NCBI RefSeq assembly: GCF_046719735.1
Contig: NZ_JAUTWQ010000025.1
Coordinates: 14,191 to 78,190, forward strand
Length of the DNA: 64,000 bases
Direction of reading: 5' to 3'
Source: Halobacillus_B rhizosphaerae
GTDB taxonomy: Bacteria; Bacillota; Bacilli; Bacillales; Halobacillaceae
This document shows, in pieces, positions 52,625 through 61,668 of this stretch (within the stretch, counting starts at the first letter, position 1; every line of letters begins with the position of its first letter). A model generated the notes under the pieces. It worked only from the letters and a program-made list of their open reading frames with translations, was not told the origin of the DNA and searched no databases. The position numbers and the translations under genes were made by a program.

Positions 52625-53110
52625 GTCATCCAGCTGCAGCGCCTAGCTGCTCGTGACATAAGCAATCCCATTCTGTGGCAGAAAGCGCCACGGCATGGTT
52701 TTGCTTATGCAATTCGCAGCTGCCCAAGGCGTTTCCGCTTTTGGTTACCTCCAGCTGCGAGTCGCAGGTCCACGCGGTTCTAAGTCATCGACTTCCAGAG
52801 GAGAAAGGGCGCTCCTCTTCCAGCCGCTGGCTTAGCCCGGGGGACCTAACCGCTCCTCTTCACTTTGGTCATCCAGCTGCAGCGCCTAGCTGCTCGTGAC
52901 ATAAGCAACCCCATTCTGTGGCAAAAAGCGCCACGCCATGGTTTTGCTTATGCAATTCGCAGCTGCCCAAGGCGCTTCCGCTTTTGGTTACCTCCAGCTG
53001 CGAGTCGCAGGTCCACGCGGTTCTAAGTCATCGACTTCCAGAGGAGAAAGGGAGCTCCTCTTCCAGCCGCTGGCTTAGCTCGGGGGACCTAACCGCTCCT
53101 CTTCACTTTG
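52625..53110. repeat. Two tandem copies of a 243-bp unit (modules A and B)
   Basis: Copy 1 (52625-52867) and copy 2 (52868-53110) differ at only a few bases. Each holds module A (CCAGCTGCAGCGCCTAGCTG ... GACATAAGC ... GCTTATG ... GCAGCTGCCCAAGGCG) and module B (TTCTAAGTCATCGACTTCCA ... GGCTTAGCCCGG ... CCTAACCGCTCCTC). Module A folds on itself (CAGCTGC/GCAGCTG, CGCCT/AGGCG, GTGGC/GCCAC). Reading frames inside are artefacts of the repeat. It fills the gap between sspE and ygaC. Confidence 0.9.
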
Positions 53111-53210
53111 GTTACCTATTGTGAAAATCTAATTGTTTTCATTCCTTTACAATTGTCGTTATAATAGACAGAAGGTTAATGAAACGGGAAAAGAGCAAGG
53201 GGGGGAGAAC

Positions 53211-53738
53211 ATGCCCGGCCCAGAGGCAGGTAAGAGAATTGAAATTCAAAGTTACAAGCACAATGGGAAACTTCACCGCGTGTGGGATAGTACCACGATA
53301 TTAAAAGGCACAAGAAATGTGATAATCGGAGCGAATGATCGCACGACCGTTACAGAAAGTGATGGAAGAAGATGGATTACAAGAGAGCCTGCCATTTGTT
53401 ATTTTCATTCTAGACACTGGTTTAATGTCATTGGTATGTTACGAACAGATGGGGTTTATTATTATTGTAATATCAGCTCACCTTTCATTTATGAAGAGGA
53501 AGCGATCAAATACATTGATTATGATTTAGATGTTAAAGTTTTTCCTGACATGACCTATAAAATTCTCGATGAAGATGAATATGATCAGCATAAACGTCAG
53601 ATGAACTACCCGCATGTTCTGGATCGTATCTTATATAATAATATTGATACGCTGATTAGGTGGGTAAGACAGAGAAAAGGACCTTTTTCTCCGGAGTTTA
53701 TTGATCAATGGTATGAACGATATTTAACGTATCGATAA
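53211..53738 (+). CDS. ygaC: YgaC / nucleoside tri-diphosphate phosphatase (DUF402)
   Basis: This 175-residue DUF402 protein has IEIQSYKHNGKLHRVW, the central YYYCNISSPF and YIDYDLDVKVFPD acidic metal-site stretch, and the C-terminal DEYDQHK helix. Members hydrolyse NTP and NDP with divalent metal (Ntdp of staphylococci). ATG 53211 has a GGGGGAG site. It precedes ygaD as in B. subtilis. Confidence 0.9.
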   Translation: MPGPEAGKRIEIQSYKHNGKLHRVWDSTTILKGTRNVIIGANDRTTVTESDGRRWITREPAICYFHSRHWFNVIGMLRTDGVYYYCNISSPFIYEEEAIKYIDYDLDVKVFPDMTYKILDEDEYDQHKRQMNYPHVLDRILYNNIDTLIRWVRQRKGPFSPEFIDQWYERYLTYR

Positions 53739-53754
53739 GAAGGAAAGAATATCT

Positions 53755-53790
53755 TCCATGCGCACTTCCCAGGAGGTGCGCTTGATTGTT
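53755..53790 (+). terminator. Hairpin between ygaC and ygaD
   Basis: GCGCAC(T)TCC pairs with GGA(G)GTGCGC, followed by a T-rich but broken run. It may be a terminator or partial attenuator. Confidence 0.55.
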
Positions 53791-53827
53791 GTTAATAAGA
53801 GGTTAGAAAAGGAAGTAGGTGACGTGT

Positions 53828-55600
53828 ATGGGGAGTATTAAACGCTATTTGCAATTTGTAAAACCGTATAAAGGAAAAATTATTATTACTGTGCTTGTAG
53901 GAATCGTAAAATTTTCTATTCCGCTATTAATGCCATTAATTATCCGTTATGTCATTGACCATATTATTAATGCTGATTCCCTCGCCCAGTCAGAAAAATT
54001 TAATCATTTACTCATGCTCATGGGTGCTGCGTTTTTCGTATTTATGATTTTGCGGCCTCCGGTTGAATATATTCGTCAATATTTAGCCCAGTGGATCGGC
54101 AGTCACATTCTGTATGATGTCCGAGATAAGTTGTTTGATCATATTCAGCGCTTGAGTTTAAGGTTTTATTCTCAGACGAAAACGGGAGAGATTATTTCCC
54201 GGGTGATTCATGATGTTGAGCAAACGAAGACCTTTGTAATCACTGGTCTAATGAATATATGGCTCGACATGTTCACGATTGTGATTGCCATTATTATTAT
54301 GCTGACGATGGATCCCTGGCTCACACTGGTATCGGTGCTGTTATTTCCGTTTTACGGGTTTGCCATCAAGTACTTCTACGCAAAGCTCCGCAGACTGACA
54401 AGAGACCGTTCCCAGGCTTTAGCACAAGTGCAGGGTCACCTTCATGAACGTGTGCAAGGGGTGCCGGTTATCCGCAGTTTTGCGCTAGAAGATTATGAGC
54501 AGGACCAATTTGATGTTCAGAATAAGAATTTCCTGAATAAAGCAATTAAGCATACAAACTGGAATGCGTACACCTATTCTGTGACGAATACGATTACAGA
54601 TTTAGCACCGCTTCTCGTTGTAACTTTTGCTGGTTACCAGGTAATTACCGGGGCACTGACAGTAGGTACGATGGTGGCTTTTGTCGGGTATATGGATCGT
54701 GTATACAATCCGCTTCGACGTTTAGTGAACTCTGCTACGGTGCTGACGCAGTCCATTGCTTCCATGGACCGTGTTTTTGAGTTTTTGGATGAGGATTATG
54801 ATATTAAAGATAAACCTGATGCCAAAAAGCTTGAAAAGGTACACGGGGACGTAACGATTGATAATGTATCCTTTAAATATGATGATGATGAACCTATGGT
54901 GTTAAATAATGTTAGTCTCGAGGTTAAGAAAGGGGAAACGATCGCTTTTGTAGGAATGAGCGGAGGAGGAAAATCAACTCTGATCAGTTTAATTCCGCGT
55001 TTTTATGATGTGAACAGCGGTCGGATCCTCATCGATGGGACAGATATTCGGGATGTAGAAGCACGCACACTCCGTGATAAAATTGGCATGGTGCTCCAAG
55101 ATAATATTTTATTTAGTGAATCGATTGCGATGAATATTAAAATGGGGGACCCAGAGGCTACGGACGAAGAGATGATTGAGGCTGCTAAGGCGGCTAACGC
55201 GCATGATTTTATTATGAGTCTTCCTAATGGGTATGAAACCTTAGTAGGCGAACGCGGTGTTAAGCTCTCTGGAGGTCAGAAACAGCGAGTGGCCATCGCC
55301 AGGGTTTTCCTTAAGAACCCGCCTGTACTTGTACTAGATGAAGCAACGTCTGCACTTGATTTGGAAAGTGAAAGCCTTATTCAAGGAGCTCTTGAGCGGC
55401 TTGCTTCGGACCGGACGACCTTTATTGTAGCTCACCGATTAGCAACGATCACACATGCTGATCGGATTGTCCTCATTGAAAATGGTGAAATTGTAGAAGC
55501 TGGATCTCATAGTGAACTAATGAATAAACAGGGCGGCTACTATAATCTCTTCCAAGTTCAGCAGTTGGATGACAGCAAAAAAGAATATTTAGGAACGTAA
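53828..55600 (+). CDS. ygaD: ABC exporter half-transporter YgaD
   Basis: This 590-residue protein has six membrane helices (about 1-310) and an ATPase domain (about 335-585): Walker A VGMSGGGKST, signature LSGGQKQRVA, Walker B VLVLDEATSAL, His-loop IVAHRLAT. It works as a homo- or heterodimer to export lipids or drugs. ATG 53828 follows AGGTG; a GTG three codons upstream overlaps that site. Confidence 0.93.
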   Translation: MGSIKRYLQFVKPYKGKIIITVLVGIVKFSIPLLMPLIIRYVIDHIINADSLAQSEKFNHLLMLMGAAFFVFMILRPPVEYIRQYLAQWIGSHILYDVRDKLFDHIQRLSLRFYSQTKTGEIISRVIHDVEQTKTFVITGLMNIWLDMFTIVIAIIIMLTMDPWLTLVSVLLFPFYGFAIKYFYAKLRRLTRDRSQALAQVQGHLHERVQGVPVIRSFALEDYEQDQFDVQNKNFLNKAIKHTNWNAYTYSVTNTITDLAPLLVVTFAGYQVITGALTVGTMVAFVGYMDRVYNPLRRLVNSATVLTQSIASMDRVFEFLDEDYDIKDKPDAKKLEKVHGDVTIDNVSFKYDDDEPMVLNNVSLEVKKGETIAFVGMSGGGKSTLISLIPRFYDVNSGRILIDGTDIRDVEARTLRDKIGMVLQDNILFSESIAMNIKMGDPEATDEEMIEAAKAANAHDFIMSLPNGYETLVGERGVKLSGGQKQRVAIARVFLKNPPVLVLDEATSALDLESESLIQGALERLASDRTTFIVAHRLATITHADRIVLIENGEIVEAGSHSELMNKQGGYYNLFQVQQLDDSKKEYLGT

Positions 55601-55632
55601 AAAAAGGAGGCCGGTACATGGCCTCCTTTTCG
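55600..55632. terminator. Terminator between ygaD and ygaE
   Basis: AAAAGGAGGCC pairs with GGCCTCCTTTT around GGTACAT; symmetric, so it serves both convergent genes. Confidence 0.92.
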
Positions 55633-56700
55633 TTATTTATCAGAAGTTTTTATATAGTCTTCCTGATGGTGCGTTTGATAGCTTTTCAGAAGCCTTTTTA
55701 ATTTCTCCAGCTGGTAATAATATTCCATTAATTGAGAAGCTAAGGGAAGGAAGGCGAATTTATCGGAATCGCCGCTTTCTTCAAAGATATTGGTTAATCG
55801 CTCAACGAGGAGCGGGATATCAGGTTCTTCAATTGTTCGCAGGGATTGTTTATGGGTTTGTTTAATCCGCCCCTTTAAACTAAGCACTAATTTCTCGTGA
55901 GCATTAATCAGTTTGTCCAGCTCTCCTACAAGGACGTCCTGAAATTCGTAAGGAATTTGCTCGATTTTGTATTCTAACCGGTAAAAGGCTTTTAATACAT
56001 CGAATGATTTCTTTGTGGTAGTGATTAAATGACGGAACAACACGAGCTTGCGGCCTTTAGAGAATCGTTTTCCTTTCCAATACGTTCGTTCTTCGGAATA
56101 AAGCAGAAAGGTGTGATCGATCCAGCGGATTTCGTCTTGTATACGCTGGATTTCATATTTAAGCGCAGGCTGATCAGAAAGCTGGCGGGTTGTAACCCGA
56201 AGCCACTGCAAAATATCAGTCGTAGCTAAATCAATCTTCTTAAATAGTCTTGTTTCATATCTTGGCGGTAAGAATACTAAATTGACAATAAAAGCGGCAA
56301 GTATACCAAGCAGCATCGATGAAAATCTGGAAGCTGCAAAGTGGATAAATGTTAAATCTGTCGAATCCATTAAAGCAATTACGGCTACAACGGCAAGAGA
56401 AATGGTATTTTCATTCATTTTTAAATTTGTTGTAAAACCTATAACGATAATAATCGCAAATGCGACGATAAAAGGATCATTCCCCAGGGTAAAGACTGCC
56501 ACAACCGCAATGAGGGCCCCGATAGTATTTCCTTGAATTTGTTCAATGATCGATTGATAAGAGCGGTAAATGGATGGCTGAATCGAAAAGGCGGCAGCAA
56601 TGGCTGCTAGTAATGGTGATACAAAGCCAAGCAGGCTGGATACATACAAAGCTACTGCTACGGCAAGCCCCGTCTTCATCATACGAGCGCCGAGTTTCAT
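55633..56700 (-). CDS. ygaE: FUSC/ArAE-type membrane protein YgaE
   Basis: This 355-residue aromatic-acid-exporter-family protein has four to six hydrophobic segments in residues 1-150 (GARMMKTGLAVAVALY, IEQIQGNTIGALIAVVAV) and a helical soluble C-terminal half. Substrate unknown. Position matches B. subtilis ygaE. Confidence 0.87.
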   Translation of the reverse strand: MKLGARMMKTGLAVAVALYVSSLLGFVSPLLAAIAAAFSIQPSIYRSYQSIIEQIQGNTIGALIAVVAVFTLGNDPFIVAFAIIIVIGFTTNLKMNENTISLAVVAVIALMDSTDLTFIHFAASRFSSMLLGILAAFIVNLVFLPPRYETRLFKKIDLATTDILQWLRVTTRQLSDQPALKYEIQRIQDEIRWIDHTFLLYSEERTYWKGKRFSKGRKLVLFRHLITTTKKSFDVLKAFYRLEYKIEQIPYEFQDVLVGELDKLINAHEKLVLSLKGRIKQTHKQSLRTIEEPDIPLLVERLTNIFEESGDSDKFAFLPLASQLMEYYYQLEKLKRLLKSYQTHHQEDYIKTSDK

Positions 56701-56835
56701 AAGGTAACATCATCCTTCAAGTTTTGAATTAAGCATCAATGAACTCATTATATAGAATTTTTATTTGAGATTCACTCTTTTTTTCTCGTTCCCTTCAACA
56801 AATTAGTTTAATCACTGAGAGAAGGGTTATGAACG

Positions 56836-56977
56836 CAAAAAAATAAGCCATCGCAATTTAAACTGCGATCGCTCGAGCTTCCTTTAGAGGAAGGGGTTTC
56901 AGTTTTACACCGAAACCTATGAAAAGGGAAAGAAATGAAAACAGTAATCATAATTCGTTTGAATTTTCAGAATTATA
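56836..56977 (-). ncRNA. Candidate small RNA or attenuated leader upstream of ygaE
   Basis: On the minus strand a TATAAT (56977-56972) is followed by three hairpins in series: GGTTTC/GAAACC (56917-56895), CTTCCT/AGGAAG (56893-56878) and ATCGCA/TGCGAT (about 56871-56848). The last is followed by GGCTTATTTTTTT, an intrinsic terminator. A transcript of about 130 nt would end there, 136 bases before ygaE. No -35 of quality is visible. The rest of the 56701-57192 gap holds only the gsaB terminator. Confidence 0.4.
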
Positions 56978-57101
56978 TTCTTATCTTAGCATGGATTGGA
57001 AACGTTCGCAACACTAAGTTATAAAAAATGGGGATTGGAGACAAGGACTTCCCTCAAAAGGATGAAGCTGTGAAACGACTGGAAATTTTACTTCAGTCAG
57101 A

Positions 57102-57157
57102 AAAAATCCGAACAATGATAGGAAATGGGGTGAACATTTCATCATTGTTCGGATTTA
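57102..57157 (-). terminator. Terminator of gsaB
   Basis: AAATCCGAACAATGAT pairs with ATCATTGTTCGGATTT. On the minus strand it is followed by TTTTTT. Confidence 0.9.
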
Positions 57158-57192
57158 ATAATGGCTAAGACACTCTTATTTTTGGCGTGTGA

Positions 57193-58488
57193 TTATTCAT
57201 TTGCCATGATTTGAAAGGATTCTTCGACTGCTTTTAGCGTTTGATGAATATCTTCCTCTGTATGGGCGGTAGTCAGGAACCAAGCTTCATATTTGGAAGG
57301 GGCTAGATTTATGCCTTTCTCCAGCATTAACTTAAAGAAGCGGGCAAATTGCTCGCCGTTAGTTTGCTCGGCTTGTTCATAATTTTCGATTTTCTGGGTG
57401 GTGAAATAAACGGTTAATGCTCCTTTTAGACGGTTGATGGTAATAGGAATCCCGTAGGTTTCAGCATGCTTGTGAATGCCGTCCTCCAGCAGTTCTCCAA
57501 GCTTGTCCATTTCTTCATAGATCCCCTCTTGTTTGAGAACTTCTAAACAGGCGATGCCGGCTGACATGGAAGCTGGGTTTCCTGCCATTGTTCCTGCCTG
57601 GTAAGCTGGCCCGAGCGGAGCTACTTGTTCCATAATATCAGCGCGACCACCATATGCGCCGATGGGCAGACCGCCGCCGATAATTTTTCCCATAGCTGTC
57701 ATGTCTGGTTCAATAGCGAGGAGCTGTTGAGCGCTGCCGTATGTGAAACGAAACGCTGTAATTACTTCATCATAAATAACAAGGGCGCCTGCTTCATGAG
57801 TTAATGTGTTCACTTCTTCGAGGAAGCCTTCCTTTGGTTCCACGATGCCGAAATTACCTACAATCGGTTCAACCATCACGGCAGCAATTTCATCGCCGTA
57901 TTTATGGAGAGCTTCTTTTAATGGTTCAACATCGTTAAAAGGTACGGTAATAACGTCTTGAGCTATAGAAGTAGGAACTCCGGCAGAATCTGGGGTTCCG
58001 AGAGTGGAAGGACCGGAACCTGCAGCCACAAGGACCAGATCAGAATGACCGTGGTAACATCCGGCAAATTTAATGATCTTGTTCCGGCCGGTGTAAGCTC
58101 GGGCCACTCGAATTGTAGTCATAACCGCTTCGGTTCCAGAATTAACAAATCTAACTTTATCCAGTGAAGGAATGGCGTCCTTCAGCATTTTAGCAAACGT
58201 GTTCTCAAGCTTGGTCGGTGTGCCGTAAAGAACCCCGTTTTGTGCTGCTTTCGTAATCGCTTCTGTTATGTGCGGGTGGGCATGTCCTGTAATGATTGGA
58301 CCGTACGCCCCAAGATAATCAATGTATTCATTTCCATCTGCATCGATAAAGTGAGAGCCTTCAGCTTTTTCCATATACACGGGTGTACCTCCGCCGACGC
58401 CTTTGTATGCGCGTGATGGAGAATTCACCCCGCCGACTATATGTTTTTGAGCTTCCGTATAAAGTTGTTCGGATTGAGTAAAATTCAT
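57193..58488 (-). CDS. gsaB: Glutamate-1-semialdehyde 2,1-aminomutase
   Basis: This 431-residue class III PLP enzyme has the N-terminal GGVNSPSRAYKGVGG, YHGHSD, and PLP Lys268 in AMGKIIGGGLP. It makes 5-aminolevulinate for haem. The position before bcp and perR, away from the hem operon, marks it as the GsaB paralogue. It has a GGAGG site. Confidence 0.93.
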   Translation of the reverse strand: MNFTQSEQLYTEAQKHIVGGVNSPSRAYKGVGGGTPVYMEKAEGSHFIDADGNEYIDYLGAYGPIITGHAHPHITEAITKAAQNGVLYGTPTKLENTFAKMLKDAIPSLDKVRFVNSGTEAVMTTIRVARAYTGRNKIIKFAGCYHGHSDLVLVAAGSGPSTLGTPDSAGVPTSIAQDVITVPFNDVEPLKEALHKYGDEIAAVMVEPIVGNFGIVEPKEGFLEEVNTLTHEAGALVIYDEVITAFRFTYGSAQQLLAIEPDMTAMGKIIGGGLPIGAYGGRADIMEQVAPLGPAYQAGTMAGNPASMSAGIACLEVLKQEGIYEEMDKLGELLEDGIHKHAETYGIPITINRLKGALTVYFTTQKIENYEQAEQTNGEQFARFFKLMLEKGINLAPSKYEAWFLTTAHTEEDIHQTLKAVEESFQIMANE

Positions 58489-58851
58489 GTTTCAGCCTCC
58501 AGTTGATTCAATATTCAAGTCTCATTGTAGCACGGACTTGCAAACAAGACAGAGATCTCTTGCTTCAGAAAGAAGAAATTTCAGGAGTTGAAATTAATTG
58601 CAGGGGATTGGAAGAGTGGGTAAGAACAGCAATGAGCCGAAAGCGTCCGCGGAATTCCCTTATTTTCCAAAATACTTTATCATATTCAAGCGCGTCCTCA
58701 AACGTGTGGGCCGATATTCTTCTATCGGGTGAAACGGATTTCTTCCTATATAAATATAAGAGTGATTAAAGATTAACTGCAGTAGGGATTTGAGCAGGGG
58801 AGAACCGCATAAATTCGTAAGGTTTCACATATTAAAACTATAGAGGACAAG
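58489..58851. other. Gap between gsaB and the K+ channel gene
   Basis: No convincing gene, RNA or strong hairpin was found. A short frame at 58503-58769 has no ribosome site and no protein-like pattern. The gap separates divergent genes, so both promoters must lie here. Confidence 0.5.
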
Positions 58852-59370
58852 TTGCTCTTGTCTTGTATAAAGGTTACTAGGCTATTCAGAATGTTATGGA
58901 TTCGTAACTTGCTTTTAGACTTGTGCTGTCTTTCTTCCTTTGGACAAAGGAGTCGATGGATTATTTTTATTTTGTTATCTCTCATTGCACTTGCTATCAT
59001 TTTCGGAAGCTTAAAACAGATTTTCACTTCCCTGGAAGAAGAACAAAAGATCTTTTCTTTTCATTTATTTATATCTGTCCTCCTTCTTTATACGATTATT
59101 ACGATTGGGTTCGGACTCTTGTATTCTGTACTATCCGTAGGAGGGCTGGAAATCTTTCATGATGTGCCGGCTGCTTCTTCGGAAACTTGGATGGAGGAAG
59201 TATCGAGGAGTATGTATTTCAGCGGAGTTACTTTGTTTACAGTGGGATATGGAGATTTGCTGCCTCTTGGTCTTGGACGATGGCTAGCCTTATTTGAAGC
59301 TATGATTGGCTATGCTCTTCCGGCTGCCCTGGTCATGAAGGTGTGGCTTCACGACAAAGGAAATAGCTGA
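58852..59370 (+). CDS. Two-TM potassium channel protein
   Basis: This protein of up to 172 residues has two membrane helices (about 35-55 and 70-95), then the pore with the K+ selectivity filter TVGYGD (residues 130-135) and a final helix. It has no large cytoplasmic RCK domain and resembles LctB-type channels. Starts are uncertain: TTG 58852 or TTG 58858 with AGAGGA upstream, or ATG 58891. Confidence 0.85.
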   Translation: MLLSCIKVTRLFRMLWIRNLLLDLCCLSSFGQRSRWIIFILLSLIALAIIFGSLKQIFTSLEEEQKIFSFHLFISVLLLYTIITIGFGLLYSVLSVGGLEIFHDVPAASSETWMEEVSRSMYFSGVTLFTVGYGDLLPLGLGRWLALFEAMIGYALPAALVMKVWLHDKGNS

Positions 59371-59438
59371 TGTTGGAACTTTCCGAACAGATAAGGTAGG
59401 CTGATAAGTATAGACTATATATAGGAGGGTTCTCTGTA

Positions 59439-59909
59439 ATGACATTAGAAACAGGAAAAAAAGCACCAGACTTTACTCTACCAGCAAATAACGGAGAAAA
59501 TGTATCCTTATCTGATTACAAAGGTAAAAACGTGGTCCTTTACTTTTACCCGAAGGATATGACACCAGGTTGTACAACGGAAGCTTGTGATTTCCGTGAC
59601 AAACATGAAAGCTTCGCAGATTTGGACGCCGTGATCTTAGGCGTAAGTCCTGATCCAGTGGAAAGCCATAAGAAATTTATTGATAAGCATGACCTGCCCT
59701 TCCTGCTATTAGCGGATGAAGATCACAGTGTGGCGGAAGAATTCGGTGTGTGGAAGCTTAAGAAGAATTTCGGCAAGGAGTACTACGGAATTGAACGCTC
59801 TACCTTTATCATTGATAAAGAAGGGAACCTTGCGGAAGATTTTCGTAAAGTAAAAGTGGATGGACATGTGGAAGCGGCTCTAAGCTACATTCGCGAACAA
59901 CTGCAATAA
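59439..59909 (+). CDS. bcp: Thioredoxin-dependent peroxiredoxin (BCP/YgaF)
   Basis: This 156-residue peroxiredoxin has the peroxidatic Cys45 and resolving Cys50 in MTPGCTTEACDF. It reduces hydrogen peroxide and organic peroxides. Its place two genes before perR fits B. subtilis ygaF; a peroxide box was not seen directly upstream. It has AGGAGGG. Confidence 0.95.
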   Translation: MTLETGKKAPDFTLPANNGENVSLSDYKGKNVVLYFYPKDMTPGCTTEACDFRDKHESFADLDAVILGVSPDPVESHKKFIDKHDLPFLLLADEDHSVAEEFGVWKLKKNFGKEYYGIERSTFIIDKEGNLAEDFRKVKVDGHVEAALSYIREQLQ

Positions 59910-59917
59910 GTGAGTCG

Positions 59918-59951
59918 AGCCCTGACGGTTAAGTCGGGGCTGTTCTTTTTA
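59918..59951 (+). terminator. Terminator of bcp
   Basis: AGCCC(T)GAC pairs with GTC(G)GGGCT and is followed by GTTCTTTTT. Confidence 0.85.
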
Positions 59952-60024
59952 TTGAGGAAGACTCCAACGTTGCGGCCAGCCGCAGCTATAATTATGATAG
60001 AAGAAGTAAGGGAGGAGATGAACC

Positions 60025-60975
60025 ATGAAAGTTGTGTCAGCCATTAAACGTGTTCCTGAGTCGATAAGGAATCATTTTGAGCAGAAATATTCGCAAACAG
60101 AATTTATTTTTTGTCATGGCATAGAAGAAGCGGAAACGTATTTGTCTGAAGCGGATGTATTTGTTACATATGGGGAAGATTTGAATAAAGAGAGAATACA
60201 AAAGGCAGAGCACCTTAAGTGGATTATGGTTTTATCCGCTGGTATGGATCGTATGCCGTTTGAGGAAATAGAGGAAAGAGGTATTACCGTTACCAATGTT
60301 CGAGGAATTCATGCACGTCCAATGGCAGAATACGCCATTTCTATGCTGCTGCAGGTTTCTCGTCAAGCAAAGACACTCATTGCTCAGGAAACGAAGCATC
60401 AATGGGATCGTACACCTGTTTTGAACGAGATTAATAACAGGACGATGGTCTTGCTCGGGACCGGAGCCATTGCTCAAGAAACGGCGCGGTTAGCGAAAGC
60501 CTTTCATATGAAGACGATTGGTGTATCGAAATCGGGAAATGCGAAACCTCATTTAGATGAAACCTATACGGTGGAAGAATTAAAAGATGTCCTGCCTGAA
60601 GCGGATTTCGTAGTCGCTGTATTGCCAAGTACTGAAGAAACTCGCTATTTGATGAACAAATCACATTTTCAAATGATGAAAGAATCCAGTCTGTTCTTAA
60701 ATATGGGCAGAGGAGATCTCGTATCCTCCACAGATTTGCTGGAGGCCATTCGAAACAAAGAAATTGCCCATGCAGTGCTTGATGTATTTGAAGAAGAGCC
60801 GCTCCCTCAGGAACATCCTTTCTGGGAAGAGGAAAATGTCACAGTAACACCACACCATTCAGGGATTTCTCCGCATTACGTCCCAAGAGCCTTTGAAGTA
60901 TTTGACGAGAACTTGGAACGTTATTTAAAACAGGAAGAACTAGTGAATCTAATTGATCCAAAACGGGGGTATTAA
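60025..60975 (+). CDS. D-2-hydroxyacid dehydrogenase family protein
   Basis: This 316-residue protein has the NAD motif LLGTGAIAQETARLA and the catalytic Arg in LNMGRGDLV, Glu in FEEEPLP and His in TPHHSGIS. It reduces a 2-ketoacid. A Gly-X-Gly-X2-Gly motif is GTGAIA. Substrate unknown. It overlaps nothing and is followed two bases later by the cobalamin adenosyltransferase. Confidence 0.9.
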   Translation: MKVVSAIKRVPESIRNHFEQKYSQTEFIFCHGIEEAETYLSEADVFVTYGEDLNKERIQKAEHLKWIMVLSAGMDRMPFEEIEERGITVTNVRGIHARPMAEYAISMLLQVSRQAKTLIAQETKHQWDRTPVLNEINNRTMVLLGTGAIAQETARLAKAFHMKTIGVSKSGNAKPHLDETYTVEELKDVLPEADFVVAVLPSTEETRYLMNKSHFQMMKESSLFLNMGRGDLVSSTDLLEAIRNKEIAHAVLDVFEEEPLPQEHPFWEEENVTVTPHHSGISPHYVPRAFEVFDENLERYLKQEELVNLIDPKRGY

Positions 60976-60977
60976 GG

Positions 60978-61535
60978 ATGAGAATTTATACTAGATCTGG
61001 GGATAAGGGACAAACGTCTCTTATTTATGGGGACCGTGTAGCTAAGAATGATTTAAGAGTGGATGCATACGGCACGTGTGATGAAGCCAATTCAGCAATC
61101 GGACTTGCCGTCAGCCACTTAAATCGCGAAGATTGGGCAGAGAAAGAAGAATTTATGACCGCCATGCAGAAAATCCAGACGATCCTTTTCCACGTCGGGG
61201 CAGAGCTTGCTACTCCTAAAGGGAAAGAAGTGGCCTGGCAGCTGAAGAAGGAGCACATCGAAGAGTTAGAAAAACAGATTGATCTATGGGATAAAGAACT
61301 GGCACCCTTAAAAAATTTCATTCTGCCTTCAGGACATGAAGCATCTGCTGGACTTCACTTGGCCAGAACAGTGGTCCGAAGAGCTGAGCGTACAGCGGTT
61401 GGACTAGGAGAAGAGCTTGAAAATCCGCTCGTTGTGTCTTATTTGAACCGGTTGTCTGATTTACTTTTTGTTGCAGCAAGGTATGTAAACCATCAGCTGG
61501 GTGGCCGCGAACTGCCACTACACCCTGATGTTTAA
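60978..61535 (+). CDS. ATP:cob(I)alamin adenosyltransferase, PduO type
   Basis: This 185-residue enzyme has the N-terminal ATP motif TRSGDKGQTSLIYGDRV, ending in VDAYGTCDEANSAIG, and the C-terminal Arg-rich RAERTAVG and NRLSDLLFVAARYVN. It makes adenosylcobalamin. It resembles B. subtilis YvqK. Coupled to the dehydrogenase gene before it. Confidence 0.92.
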   Translation: MRIYTRSGDKGQTSLIYGDRVAKNDLRVDAYGTCDEANSAIGLAVSHLNREDWAEKEEFMTAMQKIQTILFHVGAELATPKGKEVAWQLKKEHIEELEKQIDLWDKELAPLKNFILPSGHEASAGLHLARTVVRRAERTAVGLGEELENPLVVSYLNRLSDLLFVAARYVNHQLGGRELPLHPDV

Positions 61536-61569
61536 GGGGTTTACTACATTTTTTAAGAGATAACTTTTA

Positions 61570-61632
61570 TTGACAATACCTTTCTTTACAGGTTACACTA
61601 ATTATAAAGATTCTAATTTAATAATATTCTAA
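61570..61632 (+). promoter_or_regulatory. perR promoter with two Per boxes
   Basis: TTGACA (61570-61575), an 18-base spacer and TACACT (61594-61599) are followed by TTATAAAGATTCTAA (61602-61616), 13 of 15 matches to the Per box TTATAATNATTATAA. A weaker copy (61618-61632, 11 of 15) follows. The boxes cover the start region, so PerR should repress its own gene. Confidence 0.8.
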
Positions 61633-61668
61633 ATCAAGAATCAGTTTATGAAAGCGAGGTGCATGGCT

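Noticed and set aside
52675..53124. Two similar reading frames of about 70 codons in the tandem repeat
   Set aside because: They arise because the non-coding 243-bp unit is duplicated; no ribosome site and no protein pattern.
58503..58769. 88-codon frame upstream of the K+ channel gene
   Set aside because: No ribosome site, odd composition and no recognisable pattern.
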